Assembly: GCA_035648735.1 (NCBI GenBank)
Contig: DASRKX010000017.1
Location: 1-64,000 of the forward strand
Direction: 5' to 3'
DNA length: 64,000 bases
From: REEB95 sp035648735
Lineage (GTDB): Bacteria; Pseudomonadota; Alphaproteobacteria; ATCC43930; CGMCC-115725
The notes beneath the pieces are model-generated. The model was not told the origin of the DNA, searched no databases, and was given only the letters and a program-made list of their open reading frames with translations. Both the position numbers and the translations under genes were made by a program. Below, piece by piece: positions 43,193 through 51,836 of this stretch (positions within the stretch are counted from its first letter, which is position 1; each line of letters starts with the position of its first letter).

Positions 43193-43720
43193 ATGTATGA
43201 GCGCCGTCCTGATTACTTCCGCAACGACGAGGCGCCGGCCGGCCGTCGCGTCGACGCCAAGGTTAAATGGTTCAACGCCGCCAAGGGCTTCGGCTTTGTC
43301 GCGCTATCCGATGGCAGCCCGGACGCCTTCCTGCCCATGGCCATCCTGCGCCGCGCGGGGTATGACGATGCGCGCGAGGGCGCCTTGATCACCTGCGAAG
43401 TCGGGCCCGGCGCCAAGGGACCGCTGGTGACCAACGTGCTCAACATCGACAACAGCACCGCCGCGCCGTCGCGCGAGGGCTTCCGCGAAGGCGGCCGGCC
43501 CGCCGGCCCGTCGCAGACGATGCAGGGTGCGGTCAAATGGTTCGAGCCCGACAAGGGCTATGGCTTCATTGCCCCCGAGGGCGGCGGCAAGGACATCTTC
43601 GTTCACGTCACCGTGCTGCGCCGCAGCGGCGTCGACGCCCTGGAACCGGGGCAACGCGTCCGGGTTGAAGTCATCGAGGGCCGCAAGGGTTTCGAGGCGG
43701 AGTCCATTACGATAATTTAG
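43193..43720 (+). CDS. tandem cold-shock-domain protein
   Basis: A 175-residue protein with two cold-shock (OB-fold) domains joined by a Gly/Pro/Ser/Arg linker (about 88-110). The second domain (111-175) is canonical, with RNP1 KGYGFIAP and RNP2 DIFVHVTVL. The first (20-86) has a good RNP1 KGFGFVAL, but its RNP2 is changed to DAFLPMAIL, so it may bind nucleic acid less well or differently. Two-domain Csps of this kind are typical of alphaproteobacteria. They bind single-stranded RNA or DNA and act in cold or stationary-phase adaptation. The gene has its own promoter with a palindrome over it. Confidence 0.93.
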   Translation: MYERRPDYFRNDEAPAGRRVDAKVKWFNAAKGFGFVALSDGSPDAFLPMAILRRAGYDDAREGALITCEVGPGAKGPLVTNVLNIDNSTAAPSREGFREGGRPAGPSQTMQGAVKWFEPDKGYGFIAPEGGGKDIFVHVTVLRRSGVDALEPGQRVRVEVIEGRKGFEAESITII

Positions 43721-43763
43721 TTCTTGGGTAGTGCCGCGCGGTCGAACGCGCGAGGGAAGTGTC

Positions 43764-44390
43764 ATGGATTTGCAGGATACCGTCAGGACCTACCGGCTGT
43801 TTTCGGGCTCGTATGATTTTGTCTTCGGGCCGATCTTCCATCCCGGCCGCAAGGCGGCGGTGCGCATCGCCAACGGCCAGCCGGGCCAGCGCATTCTCGA
43901 GGTCGGCGTCGGCACGGGCCTGTCGCTGCCTTACTTCCGCGCCGATTCCGAGGTCACCGGCATCGACGTTTCCGCCGAGATGCTCGCCAAGGCGGAGAAA
44001 CGCGTCGCACGCCAAAGCCTGAAGCAGGTCAAGGCGCTCCAGGTGATGGACGCCGAGAAGACGAACTTCGCCGATAACAGCTTCGACGCGGTGCTGGCGC
44101 TCTATGTCGCCTCGGTGGTGCCCGATCCGGCGCGCTTCGCCGCCGAGATGCGGCGCGTCTGCCGGCCGGGCGGCACGATCGTGATCGTCAACCATTTCAT
44201 GAGCGATCACCCGCTGGTGCGCGGCTTCGAGAAGATGCTGGCGCCGCTCGCGGGCAAGATCGGCTTCCACGCCGATTTCGAGATGGATCGTTTTGTCGAG
44301 ACCGGCCGCCTGTCGGTGCGCGAAATCCGGCCGAGCAATCTGTTCGGCTATTGGAAGCTGCTGCGCTGCGTCAACGAAAAGGCTGCCTAG
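43764..44390 (+). CDS. pmtA: PmtA-type phosphatidylethanolamine N-methyltransferase
   Basis: A 208-residue SAM-dependent methyltransferase. SAM motif I is ILEVGVGTGLSLPYF (44-58). The N-terminal FSGSYDFVFGPIFHPGRKAA, VTGIDVSAEMLAKAEKRV and VIVNHFMSDHPLVRGFEKM segments match the Rhodobacter-type PmtA that converts phosphatidylethanolamine stepwise to phosphatidylcholine at the cytoplasmic membrane. GAGGGAAG supports the chosen ATG; the frame can be read 11 residues further upstream without a site. The assignment to PmtA rather than another class I methyltransferase rests on the lipid-type motifs and is likely, not proven. Confidence 0.8.
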   Translation: MDLQDTVRTYRLFSGSYDFVFGPIFHPGRKAAVRIANGQPGQRILEVGVGTGLSLPYFRADSEVTGIDVSAEMLAKAEKRVARQSLKQVKALQVMDAEKTNFADNSFDAVLALYVASVVPDPARFAAEMRRVCRPGGTIVIVNHFMSDHPLVRGFEKMLAPLAGKIGFHADFEMDRFVETGRLSVREIRPSNLFGYWKLLRCVNEKAA

Positions 44391-44406
44391 CGCTCGAAGC
44401 GTCTCG

Positions 44407-46176
44407 CTAAAGCGTCTCGAGATCGAATCCCATCACCGTGGCGCCCCCGGTGACCGCCGGCAGCAGCGCCGGCGCCAGCGCCAGCCGGTGCGCCGCGAAA
44501 AAGCGGCAGGTTGCAATCTTGGCCTCGAGGAAACGCTTGTCGCTGTCTCCGGCGGCAAGCCGGCGGCGCGCCGCCGCGGCGCTTTGGGCCAGGAGCCAAC
44601 CGCCGGCGACATTGCCCAGCAGTTTCAGGTAAGGCTCGGCGCCGGCGAGCGCGTCGGCGGGATGCGTAGCGTAAGCCCCGACCAGATAGCGGCCGGCGCG
44701 GTCGAGCGCATCGATGCCCTGGGCGAGATGCTCGGCGACATCGGCATCGGCGTGCGGCAGCATCCGGCGCATGTCGCCGATCAGCGCTGCCGCGGATGCC
44801 CCGCCGTCGCGCGCCAGCTTGCGGCCGACCAGGTCGTTCGCCTGGATGCCGTTGGTGCCTTCGTAGATGGGCGCGATGCGTGCATCGCGCAGATGCTGCG
44901 CCGCGCCGGTTTCCTCGATGAAGCCCATCCCGCCATGCACCTGGATGCCGGTCGAGGCCACTTCGACGCCGATATCGGTGCACCACGCCTTGACCACCGG
45001 CGTGAGCAGGTCGACGCGGGCCTGCGCCGCTTCGCGCCGCGCCGAATCGGGATGGTGCCGCGCGCGATCGGTTTCACCCGCGGTGTAATAGGCGAGGGCG
45101 CGCGCTGCCTCGGTCGCCGCGCGCATCGACAGCAGCATGCGACGCACGTCGGGATGATGGAGGATCGGCAGCTTTTGGCCGTCGCGCGCCGTCACCGGCT
45201 TGCCCTGCACGCGCTCCCGGGCGAAGGCGCGGGCTTGCTGATAGGCGCGCTCGGCGATGGCGACACCCTCAAGCCCGACATGGAGCCGGGCGTTGTTCAT
45301 CATGATGAACATGCCTTCGAGGCCGCGATTCTCGGCTCCCACGAGATATCCTGTCGCGCCACCGTCTTCGCCGTAGGACATGACGCAGGTCGGGCTGGCG
45401 TGGATGCCGAGCTTCTCTTCGAGCCGGATGCAGCGCAAATCGTTGCGCGCGCCGAGACTGCCGTCTTCCTTGATGAGGAATTTAGGCACCAGGAAAAGCG
45501 AGATCCCCTTGCTGCCGGGCGGTGCATCCGGCAGGCGGGCAAGCACGAGATGGATGATGTTCTCGGCCAGGTCGTGCTCGCCATAGGTGATGAAGATCTT
45601 CTGGCCGGTGATGCGGTAGCGGTCGCCCTCCCGGACCGCGCGGCTGCGCAGCGCCCCGAGATCGCTGCCGGCCTGCGGTTCGGTCAGGTTCATCGTCCCG
45701 GTCCATTCGCCGGCGACCAGTTTCGGCAAATAGGTTCGGCGCTGTTCTGCGGTGCCGATTTGCGTCAGCAGCTCTATGGCGCTGAGGCTCAAAAGCGGAC
45801 AGAGCGCGAAGGCCATGTTGGCGCTCGTCCACATCTCGAACACCGCGGTGGCGATCGCGGCGGGCAGCCCCTGGCCGCCATGCACGGCATCGACACTCAT
45901 CCCGCTCCAGCCGCCCTCGGCATAGCGGCGATAGGCGTCCTTGAAGCCGGTGGGCGTGCGCACCACGCCGTTCTCGTAAATGCTGCGCTCCCGATCGCCG
46001 ATCCGGTTCAGCGGAGCGAGCACCTCGCCGGCGAGCTGTGCCGCGCCCTGCAGCACGGCGTCGGTCACATCGGCGGAAGCATGGTCGAGGCCCGGCAGCA
46101 TGGCCAGATCGGGCAGCCCGGCGATCTCGGCTAGCACGAAGCGCATCTCTTCCAGTGGCGCCGCGTAATCGGTCAT
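44407..46176 (-). CDS. acyl-CoA dehydrogenase with C-terminal extension
   Basis: A 589-residue FAD flavoprotein. The central domain includes MNLTEPQAGSDLGALRSRA and YRITGQKIFITYGEHD, the helical C-domain has GVEVASTGIQVHGGMGFIEE and the active-site IYEGTNGIQANDLVGRKL, and an extra all-alpha domain of about 130 residues ends the protein. This layout is that of the DmdC-like subfamily (3-methylmercaptopropionyl-CoA dehydrogenase and relatives), but the substrate is not fixed. A longer frame upstream runs out of frame through the oxidase gene. The start overlaps the stop of that gene by four bases (ATGA). Confidence 0.92.
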   Translation of the reverse strand: MTDYAAPLEEMRFVLAEIAGLPDLAMLPGLDHASADVTDAVLQGAAQLAGEVLAPLNRIGDRERSIYENGVVRTPTGFKDAYRRYAEGGWSGMSVDAVHGGQGLPAAIATAVFEMWTSANMAFALCPLLSLSAIELLTQIGTAEQRRTYLPKLVAGEWTGTMNLTEPQAGSDLGALRSRAVREGDRYRITGQKIFITYGEHDLAENIIHLVLARLPDAPPGSKGISLFLVPKFLIKEDGSLGARNDLRCIRLEEKLGIHASPTCVMSYGEDGGATGYLVGAENRGLEGMFIMMNNARLHVGLEGVAIAERAYQQARAFARERVQGKPVTARDGQKLPILHHPDVRRMLLSMRAATEAARALAYYTAGETDRARHHPDSARREAAQARVDLLTPVVKAWCTDIGVEVASTGIQVHGGMGFIEETGAAQHLRDARIAPIYEGTNGIQANDLVGRKLARDGGASAAALIGDMRRMLPHADADVAEHLAQGIDALDRAGRYLVGAYATHPADALAGAEPYLKLLGNVAGGWLLAQSAAAARRRLAAGDSDKRFLEAKIATCRFFAAHRLALAPALLPAVTGGATVMGFDLETL

Positions 46177-47600
46177 GCCTCGGTCTTCAGCAGCTTGCCG
46201 GGATTCATGATGCCGTCGGGATCGAGCGCCTGCTTGATGCGCCGCATCAACTCGAGCTCGATCGGCTGGCCGTAATGCTGCAGTTCTTCGAGCTTCACCA
46301 GGCCGATACCGTGCTCGGCGCTGATCGAGCCGCCCATCGCGATGACGATGTCGTGCACGATGCGGTTGAACTCGGCCCAGCGCGCGAGATAGACGGCTTT
46401 GTCCGCGGCGACGGGCTGGGTCAGATTGAAATGGATGTTGCCGTCGCCGACATGGCCGAAGGCGAAGGGGCGGATGCCGGGCAGCCGGTCGGTCACCGCC
46501 TTGCTTGCCTGGACGATGAAATCGGCGACGCGGCTCACCGGTACCGAGACGTCGTGCTTGATGCTGCCGCCGAGGGCCGTTTGGCGCTCGGCCAGAAGGG
46601 CACGGATACGCCACAGATCGCGGCGCTGCTGCTCGCTGGCGGCGATGACGCCGTCCTCGATCAATCTCTCCGCCATTGCCGTGGCGAGGAAATCCTCGAG
46701 CGCCGCCCTGAGGCCGCTATCCTTCCGGCTCGATGAGATTTCGAGCAGCGCGTACCACGGATGCTTGCTCGTCAGCGGATCGCTCAAATTCTGGCCGTGC
46801 TGGATCGCGACTTCGAGGCCGATGCGCGGCACGAGCTCGAAGCCGGTCAGCTGATCGCCGCTGGCGATGCGGGCGCGGGCGAACAGCGCCATGACGTCCT
46901 CGACGCGCTTCAGGCCGACGAAGGCGGTCTCGACCTCCTGGGGCCGTGGGAACAGCTTGAGCGTCGCGGCGGTGATGATGCCGAGCGTACCTTCGCCGCC
47001 GATGAAGAGGTGCTTCAGATCGTAGCCCGTGTTGTTCTTGCGCAAGCCGCGCAACCCGTTCCAGGTCCGGCCATCGGGCAGCACCGCCTCGATGCCGAGC
47101 GTCAGCTCCCGCATGTTGCCATAGCGCAGGACGTTGATGCCGCCGGCATTGGTCGAGAGGTTGCCGCCGATCTGGCACGAGCCTTCGGCGCCGAGGCTGA
47201 GCGGAAACAGCCGGTCGGCGGCTTCGGCGGCGCGCTGCGCGTCGGCGAGGACGCAGCCGGCCTCGACGGTCATGGTGAAGTTCAGCGCGTCGAGCGCCCG
47301 CACGCGGTTCATCCGGCCGAGGCTGACGAGGACGCCGTTCTTCGCCGGCACCGCCCCGCCGCAGAGACCGGTATTGCCGCCCTGCGGATAGATCGGCAGA
47401 CGCGCGGCGGCGCAAATCCTGACCAGCTCGGCCACCTCGGCGGTCGAGGCCGGGCGCAGCACGGCCAGCGCTGAGCCATGCCACAAGCCACGCTCCTCGA
47501 TCAGGAAGGGCTCTACCGCCGAATCGGGGACCACGCCCTTGTCGCCGACCACGGATTTGAGCCGCGCGACGGTATCGATGTGCGAGATGCTCGTATCCAC
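46173..47600 (-). CDS. FAD-linked oxidase (GlcD / D-2-hydroxyglutarate dehydrogenase type)
   Basis: A 475-residue flavoenzyme with an N-terminal FAD-binding PCMH domain (YPQGGNTGLCGGAVPAKNG; GNLSTNAGGINVLRYGNMRE) and a FAD-oxidase C domain ending in FAFGHVGDGNIHFN and SAEHGIGLVKLEEL. These segments match the D-2-hydroxyglutarate / D-lactate dehydrogenase branch that passes electrons to an electron-transfer flavoprotein. GTG start. It is ten bases from the Sua5 gene and overlaps the acyl-CoA dehydrogenase gene. Both flavoenzymes could feed the same ETF pool. Confidence 0.9.
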   Translation of the reverse strand: MDTSISHIDTVARLKSVVGDKGVVPDSAVEPFLIEERGLWHGSALAVLRPASTAEVAELVRICAAARLPIYPQGGNTGLCGGAVPAKNGVLVSLGRMNRVRALDALNFTMTVEAGCVLADAQRAAEAADRLFPLSLGAEGSCQIGGNLSTNAGGINVLRYGNMRELTLGIEAVLPDGRTWNGLRGLRKNNTGYDLKHLFIGGEGTLGIITAATLKLFPRPQEVETAFVGLKRVEDVMALFARARIASGDQLTGFELVPRIGLEVAIQHGQNLSDPLTSKHPWYALLEISSSRKDSGLRAALEDFLATAMAERLIEDGVIAASEQQRRDLWRIRALLAERQTALGGSIKHDVSVPVSRVADFIVQASKAVTDRLPGIRPFAFGHVGDGNIHFNLTQPVAADKAVYLARWAEFNRIVHDIVIAMGGSISAEHGIGLVKLEELQHYGQPIELELMRRIKQALDPDGIMNPGKLLKTEA

Positions 47601-47610
47601 GGACCTAGGC

Positions 47611-48555
47611 CTATCGCCCCCGCGCGGCGCGGGCAAGCCGGTCGTTGATGGCGAGGCCCAGCCCCGTCTCCGGTATCGGCATGACGGCGATGGCACTGAA
47701 TGCCGGCCGGTCGAGGGCGCGCAGCGCAGCAAAGAGCCGGGCGGCGGCCTCGACGGTATCGCCGGCCACGCTCAAGGAGAGGGTCTCCGCCGCGCCTTGG
47801 AGCGGGTTCGGGCCGAAGGCGAGGAGCGCCTCGGTCGATGCCACGCGCGCGGCGTTGAGTCGCAATGGGCGGGACGGGGCGTAATGCCGCTCCAGCATGC
47901 CCGGCGCGCGCGGCGCGGCGCCGGCCCCGCCGCGGGCGACCGGTCCCAGAATGGCGACCAGGTTTTCCAGCGCGACGCCGCCGGCGCGCAGCAGGATGGG
48001 CGCTGCGTCCGACAGATCGAGGATGGTGGATTCGATGCCGATCGAGCAGGCGCCGCCGTCGAGCACCGCGGCAATCCGGCCGCCGAGGTCGGCCACGACA
48101 TGCGCCGCGGCGGTCGGGCTGACATGGCCGGAGCGATTGGCGCTGGGCGCGGCGAGCGGGCGATTCACCGCGCGCAGCAGCGCCTGCGCCAGCGGATGCG
48201 CCGGCACGCGCAGTGCCAGGGTGTCGAGCCCGGCGCTGGCGAGCAGAGAGATTCCACTATCGACGCGGCGGTTTACCACCAGGCTGAGCGGTCCCGGCCA
48301 GAACCGCCGGGCAAGGTCGCGCGCGCGGGCATCGAACACGCCGAGCCGCTCGGCCGCAACGAGATCGGGAACGTGCACGATCAGCGGATTGAATTTCGGC
48401 CGTTCCTTGGCGGCGAAGATGGCTGCCACCGCCCGGTCGTTGCCGGCGTCGCCGCCCAGCCCATAGACCGTCTCGGTCGGAAAGGCGACGAGTTGGCCCG
48501 CGCGCAGCAAGGCGGCGGCGCGGTTCAGCTCTCCGGCGGACAGGCTTTCAATCAC
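47611..48555 (-). CDS. L-threonylcarbamoyladenylate synthase (Sua5/TsaC)
   Basis: Makes threonylcarbamoyl-AMP for the universal t6A37 tRNA modification. The YrdC domain shows GQLVAFPTETVYGLGGDA, the KxRP motif AKERPKFNPLIVHV, APSANRSGHVSPTAA and GIESTILDLSD. The 314 residues include a linker (PRAPGMLERHYAPSRPLRL) and a C-terminal Sua5 domain, so this is the two-domain Sua5 type rather than the short TsaC. GTG start, overlapping the cysQ stop by four bases. Confidence 0.94.
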   Translation of the reverse strand: MIESLSAGELNRAAALLRAGQLVAFPTETVYGLGGDAGNDRAVAAIFAAKERPKFNPLIVHVPDLVAAERLGVFDARARDLARRFWPGPLSLVVNRRVDSGISLLASAGLDTLALRVPAHPLAQALLRAVNRPLAAPSANRSGHVSPTAAAHVVADLGGRIAAVLDGGACSIGIESTILDLSDAAPILLRAGGVALENLVAILGPVARGGAGAAPRAPGMLERHYAPSRPLRLNAARVASTEALLAFGPNPLQGAAETLSLSVAGDTVEAAARLFAALRALDRPAFSAIAVMPIPETGLGLAINDRLARAARGR

Positions 48556-49322
48556 GTCCGCCCGCGGGCGACGAAAGCGGGATTGAGAAATTTCGACTTG
48601 CCGTAAGCCAGCGGCGCGCCATCGAGGGTGCGGACGCTGCCGCCCGCCGCTTCGAGGATCGCCTGACCGGCCGCGGTGTCCCATTCGCAGGTCTCGCCGA
48701 AGCGCGGATAATAATCGGCGCCGCCCTCGGCCAGGATGCAGAATTTGACCGCGCTGCCCATCTGCCGGTTCTCGGCGCCGGGAATGGCGTCGAGATAGGC
48801 CGTCAGCCGCCGCGAGGCGCCGTAAAAGCGGCTCGATAGCACGATGGGTTGCGGCGGCGGCAGCCGTGCGGATATCGACTCCGGGCGCGCATCGCCTTGC
48901 TGCCGTGTCGCGGTGCCGGCGCCGCAGGCGGCGTAGATCAATCCCCGGGTCGGCACGCCGATGACACCGAGCACCGCGCGGCCGTTCTCGACCAAGCCGA
49001 TGTTGACGGTGTATTCGTCGCGCCGCTCGATGAAGCCGCGCGTGCCGTCGACCGGATCGACCAGCCAATAGCGCGCAGCGGGGCCGGCCGGCAGCCCTGT
49101 CGCGGCGGCATCTTCCTCCGAAACGATCGGAATATCGGGCGCCGCCTGCCGCAACGCGGCGAGGATGATGCGCTCGGCGGTGTCGTCGGCGATCGTCACC
49201 GGCGATTGGTCGGTCTTGTGGCGGGTCTCGACATGGCCGGCAGCGATTTCCAGGACGGCGCTTCCCGCGTGGCGGGCGGCGCGCCGCGCGGCTTCGAGCA
49301 ATGCCTGATAATCGAGCGTCAC
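48552..49322 (-). CDS. cysQ: 3'(2'),5'-bisphosphate nucleotidase
   Basis: Lithium-sensitive phosphatase that clears PAP from sulfate assimilation. The metal site residues are in IPIVSEEDAAAT and WLVDPVDGTRGFIERRDEY, followed by TVNIGLVENG and the C-terminal CEWDTAAGQAILEAAGG. The 256-residue length fits. The GTG start overlaps the stop of the CoxL-like gene (GTGA). Some inositol-monophosphatase relatives look similar, but the RDEYTVN segment favours CysQ. Confidence 0.92.
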   Translation of the reverse strand: MTLDYQALLEAARRAARHAGSAVLEIAAGHVETRHKTDQSPVTIADDTAERIILAALRQAAPDIPIVSEEDAAATGLPAGPAARYWLVDPVDGTRGFIERRDEYTVNIGLVENGRAVLGVIGVPTRGLIYAACGAGTATRQQGDARPESISARLPPPQPIVLSSRFYGASRRLTAYLDAIPGAENRQMGSAVKFCILAEGGADYYPRFGETCEWDTAAGQAILEAAGGSVRTLDGAPLAYGKSKFLNPAFVARGRT

Positions 49323-51646
49323 GACGCGCGTGCGTGCTGAATGGCGCGCCACAGGCTGAGCGGCGTCGCCGGCATCTCGACCGTGGCAATGCCGAGCGGC
49401 GCCAGCGCGTCGACGATGGCGTTCATGACCGCCGGCGGCGCACCGATGGCGCCGGCCTCGCCGGCGCCCTTCACGCCCAGAGGATTGGTCGTGCACGGCA
49501 CGACGTTGTAGCTGAACTCGATATTCGGCATGTCGAGGGCGCGCGGCATGGCGTAATCCATGAACGAGCCGGTGAGGAGTTGGCCGCCGGAATCATAGAC
49601 GCAGCCCTCGACCAGCGCCTGGCCGATGCCCTGGACCACGCCGCCATGCACCTGTCCTTCCAGCAGCAGCGGGTTCACCACATTGCCGAAATCATCGACC
49701 ACGACATAGCGCGCAATGGCCGTCATGCCGGTTTCGGGGTCGATCTCGATCTCGCAAACGTGACAGCCGTTCGGAAAGGTGTGCGCCGCCGGAAGAAAAT
49801 GAGCTTTCTCGTCGAGGCCCGGCTCCAAACCCGGCGGTAGCACCAGCGGGTTGAAGGCGGCTTGCGCCACCTCGGTCATGCCGATGCGCTTGTCGGTACC
49901 CGAGACGACATAGGCGCCGTCGGCGAATTCGAGATCGGCCTCGGCGGCTTCGAGGCGGTGCGCGGCGATCTTCTTGCCCTTCTCGATGATGCGGCGGACG
50001 GCGATCTGGATGGCGTTGCCGCCGACCGGCAGCGAGCGCGAGCCGCCGGTGCCGCGCCCGAAACCGACGATGTCGGTGTCGCCCTGATGGACGCGCACGC
50101 GCTCGAACGGGATGCCCAGCCCGTCCGCGACGAGTTGCGCATAGGCGGTCTGATGCCCCTGGCCGGAGGATTGCGAGCCAATGATAACGGTTGCGGCGCC
50201 GCTGCCGTCGAAGCGGATCTCCGCCATCTCGTCGAAGCCGCCGCCGCATTGCTCGATATAGGTAGCGAGACCCAGGCCGCGCAGCTTGCCGCGCGCGCGG
50301 GATTGCTCGCGGCGTGCCGGAAAGCCGTCGACGTCGATGCCTTTCAGCGCATCCGCCATGTTCCGGGCGAATTCGCCGCTGTCGTAATTCATGCCGAAGG
50401 CGGTCTTGAACGGCATGGCGTCGGGCGGGATGAAATTGCGCCGCCGCAACTCGGCCGGCGAAACTTTCAACTGGCGTGCCGCGTGATCGACCAGGCGCTC
50501 GATGACGTAATTCGCCTCGGGCCGTCCGGCGCCGCGATAGGCGTCGACCACGACGGTGTTGGTGTAGACCGCCTTGACCCGCACCACCGCCGCCGGTGTG
50601 CGATAGACGCCTGCCAGCATGGCGGTGCCGGCCATGGTCGGAATGAAGGTGCCGAAATTCGAGAGATAGGCGCCGAGATTGGCTGTGGTCTCGACGTCGA
50701 TGGCGAGGAAATTGAGCTTGTCGTCGAGCGCCAGCCGCGCACGCGTGACATTGTCGCGGCCATGCGCGTCGGTCAGGAAGGATTCGCCGCGCTCGCCGAC
50801 CCACTTGACCGGCACGCCGAGCTTGCGCGCGGCATAGAGCACCAGCCCGTGCTCGGGATAGAGAAAGAGCTTCATGCCGAAGCCGCCGCCGACATCCGGC
50901 GTCACGACACGGAGGCGGTGCTCCGGCAGCTTGAAGACGTTCGCCGCCAGTAGCCGGCGGATTGCATGCGAGCCCTGGGTCGAGGTGTAGAGCGTGAAGC
51001 GCTCCTCGCCGCGCTCATAGGCGCCAAGGGCGACGCGCGGCTCCATCGAATTGGCGACCAGCCGGTTGTTGACCAGGCTCAACTCGACGACGTGCTTGGC
51101 GCCGGCAAAAGCCGCTTCGACCGCCGGGCGGTTGCCGCTCTCCCAATCGAGGCAGAGGTTGTTCGGGATGTCGTCCCAGACCAGCGGCTGGCCCGGCTCG
51201 GCCGCGCGCGCCGTGTCGGCGATGGCGGGTAAAATCTCGTAATCCACCTCGACGAGCTCGGCGGCGTCCTTGGCCTGCGCCAGGGTCTCGGCGACGATGA
51301 AAGCGACGCCATCCCCAACGTGCCGCGCGCGGCCGGCGGCGAGCAGCGGGTGCTCGACCATCCTGATGCGGCTGCCGTCGCGGTTCTTGAGCGGCACGAC
51401 GCAGGGAATGGCGCCGATGCCGTCTTGTCTTAAATCATCGGCGGTAAAGATGCCGAGCACGCCCGGCGCGGTGCGCGCCGCATCGGCGGCGATGGCGCGG
51501 ATGCGCGCATGGGCGTGCGGCGAGCGCAGGACATAGGCCTGCGCCTGGCGCGGCAACACGATGTCGTCGGTATACCGGCCGCCGCCGGTGACGAAGCGCC
51601 GATCTTCCGATCGGCGCACCGGCTGGCCCATGCCGAACTGTCCCAT
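49319..51646 (-). CDS. CoxL-like molybdenum hydroxylase large subunit
   Basis: A 775-residue molybdopterin-binding subunit of the xanthine dehydrogenase / aldehyde oxidase / CO dehydrogenase family. The N-terminal a/b-hammerhead starts RRSEDRRFVTGGGRYTDD; the Mo-binding part has GGGFGMKLFLYPEH and GSQSSGQGHQTAYAQ, and the catalytic glutamate region GVKGAGEAGAIGAPP is near the C-terminus. The active-site loop reads AYRGAGR, the form II version, not the AYRCSFR of true CO dehydrogenases, so CO oxidation is unlikely. The FAD (CoxM) and iron-sulfur (CoxS) subunits are not adjacent on either side. Confidence 0.9.
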   Translation of the reverse strand: MGQFGMGQPVRRSEDRRFVTGGGRYTDDIVLPRQAQAYVLRSPHAHARIRAIAADAARTAPGVLGIFTADDLRQDGIGAIPCVVPLKNRDGSRIRMVEHPLLAAGRARHVGDGVAFIVAETLAQAKDAAELVEVDYEILPAIADTARAAEPGQPLVWDDIPNNLCLDWESGNRPAVEAAFAGAKHVVELSLVNNRLVANSMEPRVALGAYERGEERFTLYTSTQGSHAIRRLLAANVFKLPEHRLRVVTPDVGGGFGMKLFLYPEHGLVLYAARKLGVPVKWVGERGESFLTDAHGRDNVTRARLALDDKLNFLAIDVETTANLGAYLSNFGTFIPTMAGTAMLAGVYRTPAAVVRVKAVYTNTVVVDAYRGAGRPEANYVIERLVDHAARQLKVSPAELRRRNFIPPDAMPFKTAFGMNYDSGEFARNMADALKGIDVDGFPARREQSRARGKLRGLGLATYIEQCGGGFDEMAEIRFDGSGAATVIIGSQSSGQGHQTAYAQLVADGLGIPFERVRVHQGDTDIVGFGRGTGGSRSLPVGGNAIQIAVRRIIEKGKKIAAHRLEAAEADLEFADGAYVVSGTDKRIGMTEVAQAAFNPLVLPPGLEPGLDEKAHFLPAAHTFPNGCHVCEIEIDPETGMTAIARYVVVDDFGNVVNPLLLEGQVHGGVVQGIGQALVEGCVYDSGGQLLTGSFMDYAMPRALDMPNIEFSYNVVPCTTNPLGVKGAGEAGAIGAPPAVMNAIVDALAPLGIATVEMPATPLSLWRAIQHARAS

Positions 51647-51836
51647 GCGAGGAGTCTCTTTTGCAGCGATGCGGGATTAGGATAGGCGCGTAAGATAGAG
51701 GCTGGTTCGCGCCCCGACCAAGCCCCTTTTTCGCATGACGCGCCCCGGAAAAATCTCATGTGCGGCCGCGACAAGCTGACGACTTCCTCGGCAGAGCCGG
51801 CGCAACCCACCGGGCCTGAAGTCGCGGCGTGAGAGG

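Noticed and set aside
44407..46614. apparent 735-residue acyl-CoA dehydrogenase
   Set aside because: The first 146 residues are the FAD oxidase gene read out of frame; the real start is at 46176.
47611..49389. apparent 592-residue Sua5 protein
   Set aside because: The N-terminal half is cysQ read out of frame; the Sua5 domain begins at the GTG at 48555.
51647..51836. possible 24-codon gene (51758-51832) in the gap between the DsbA and CoxL-like genes
   Set aside because: No ribosome binding site, no recognisable features, length compatible with chance.
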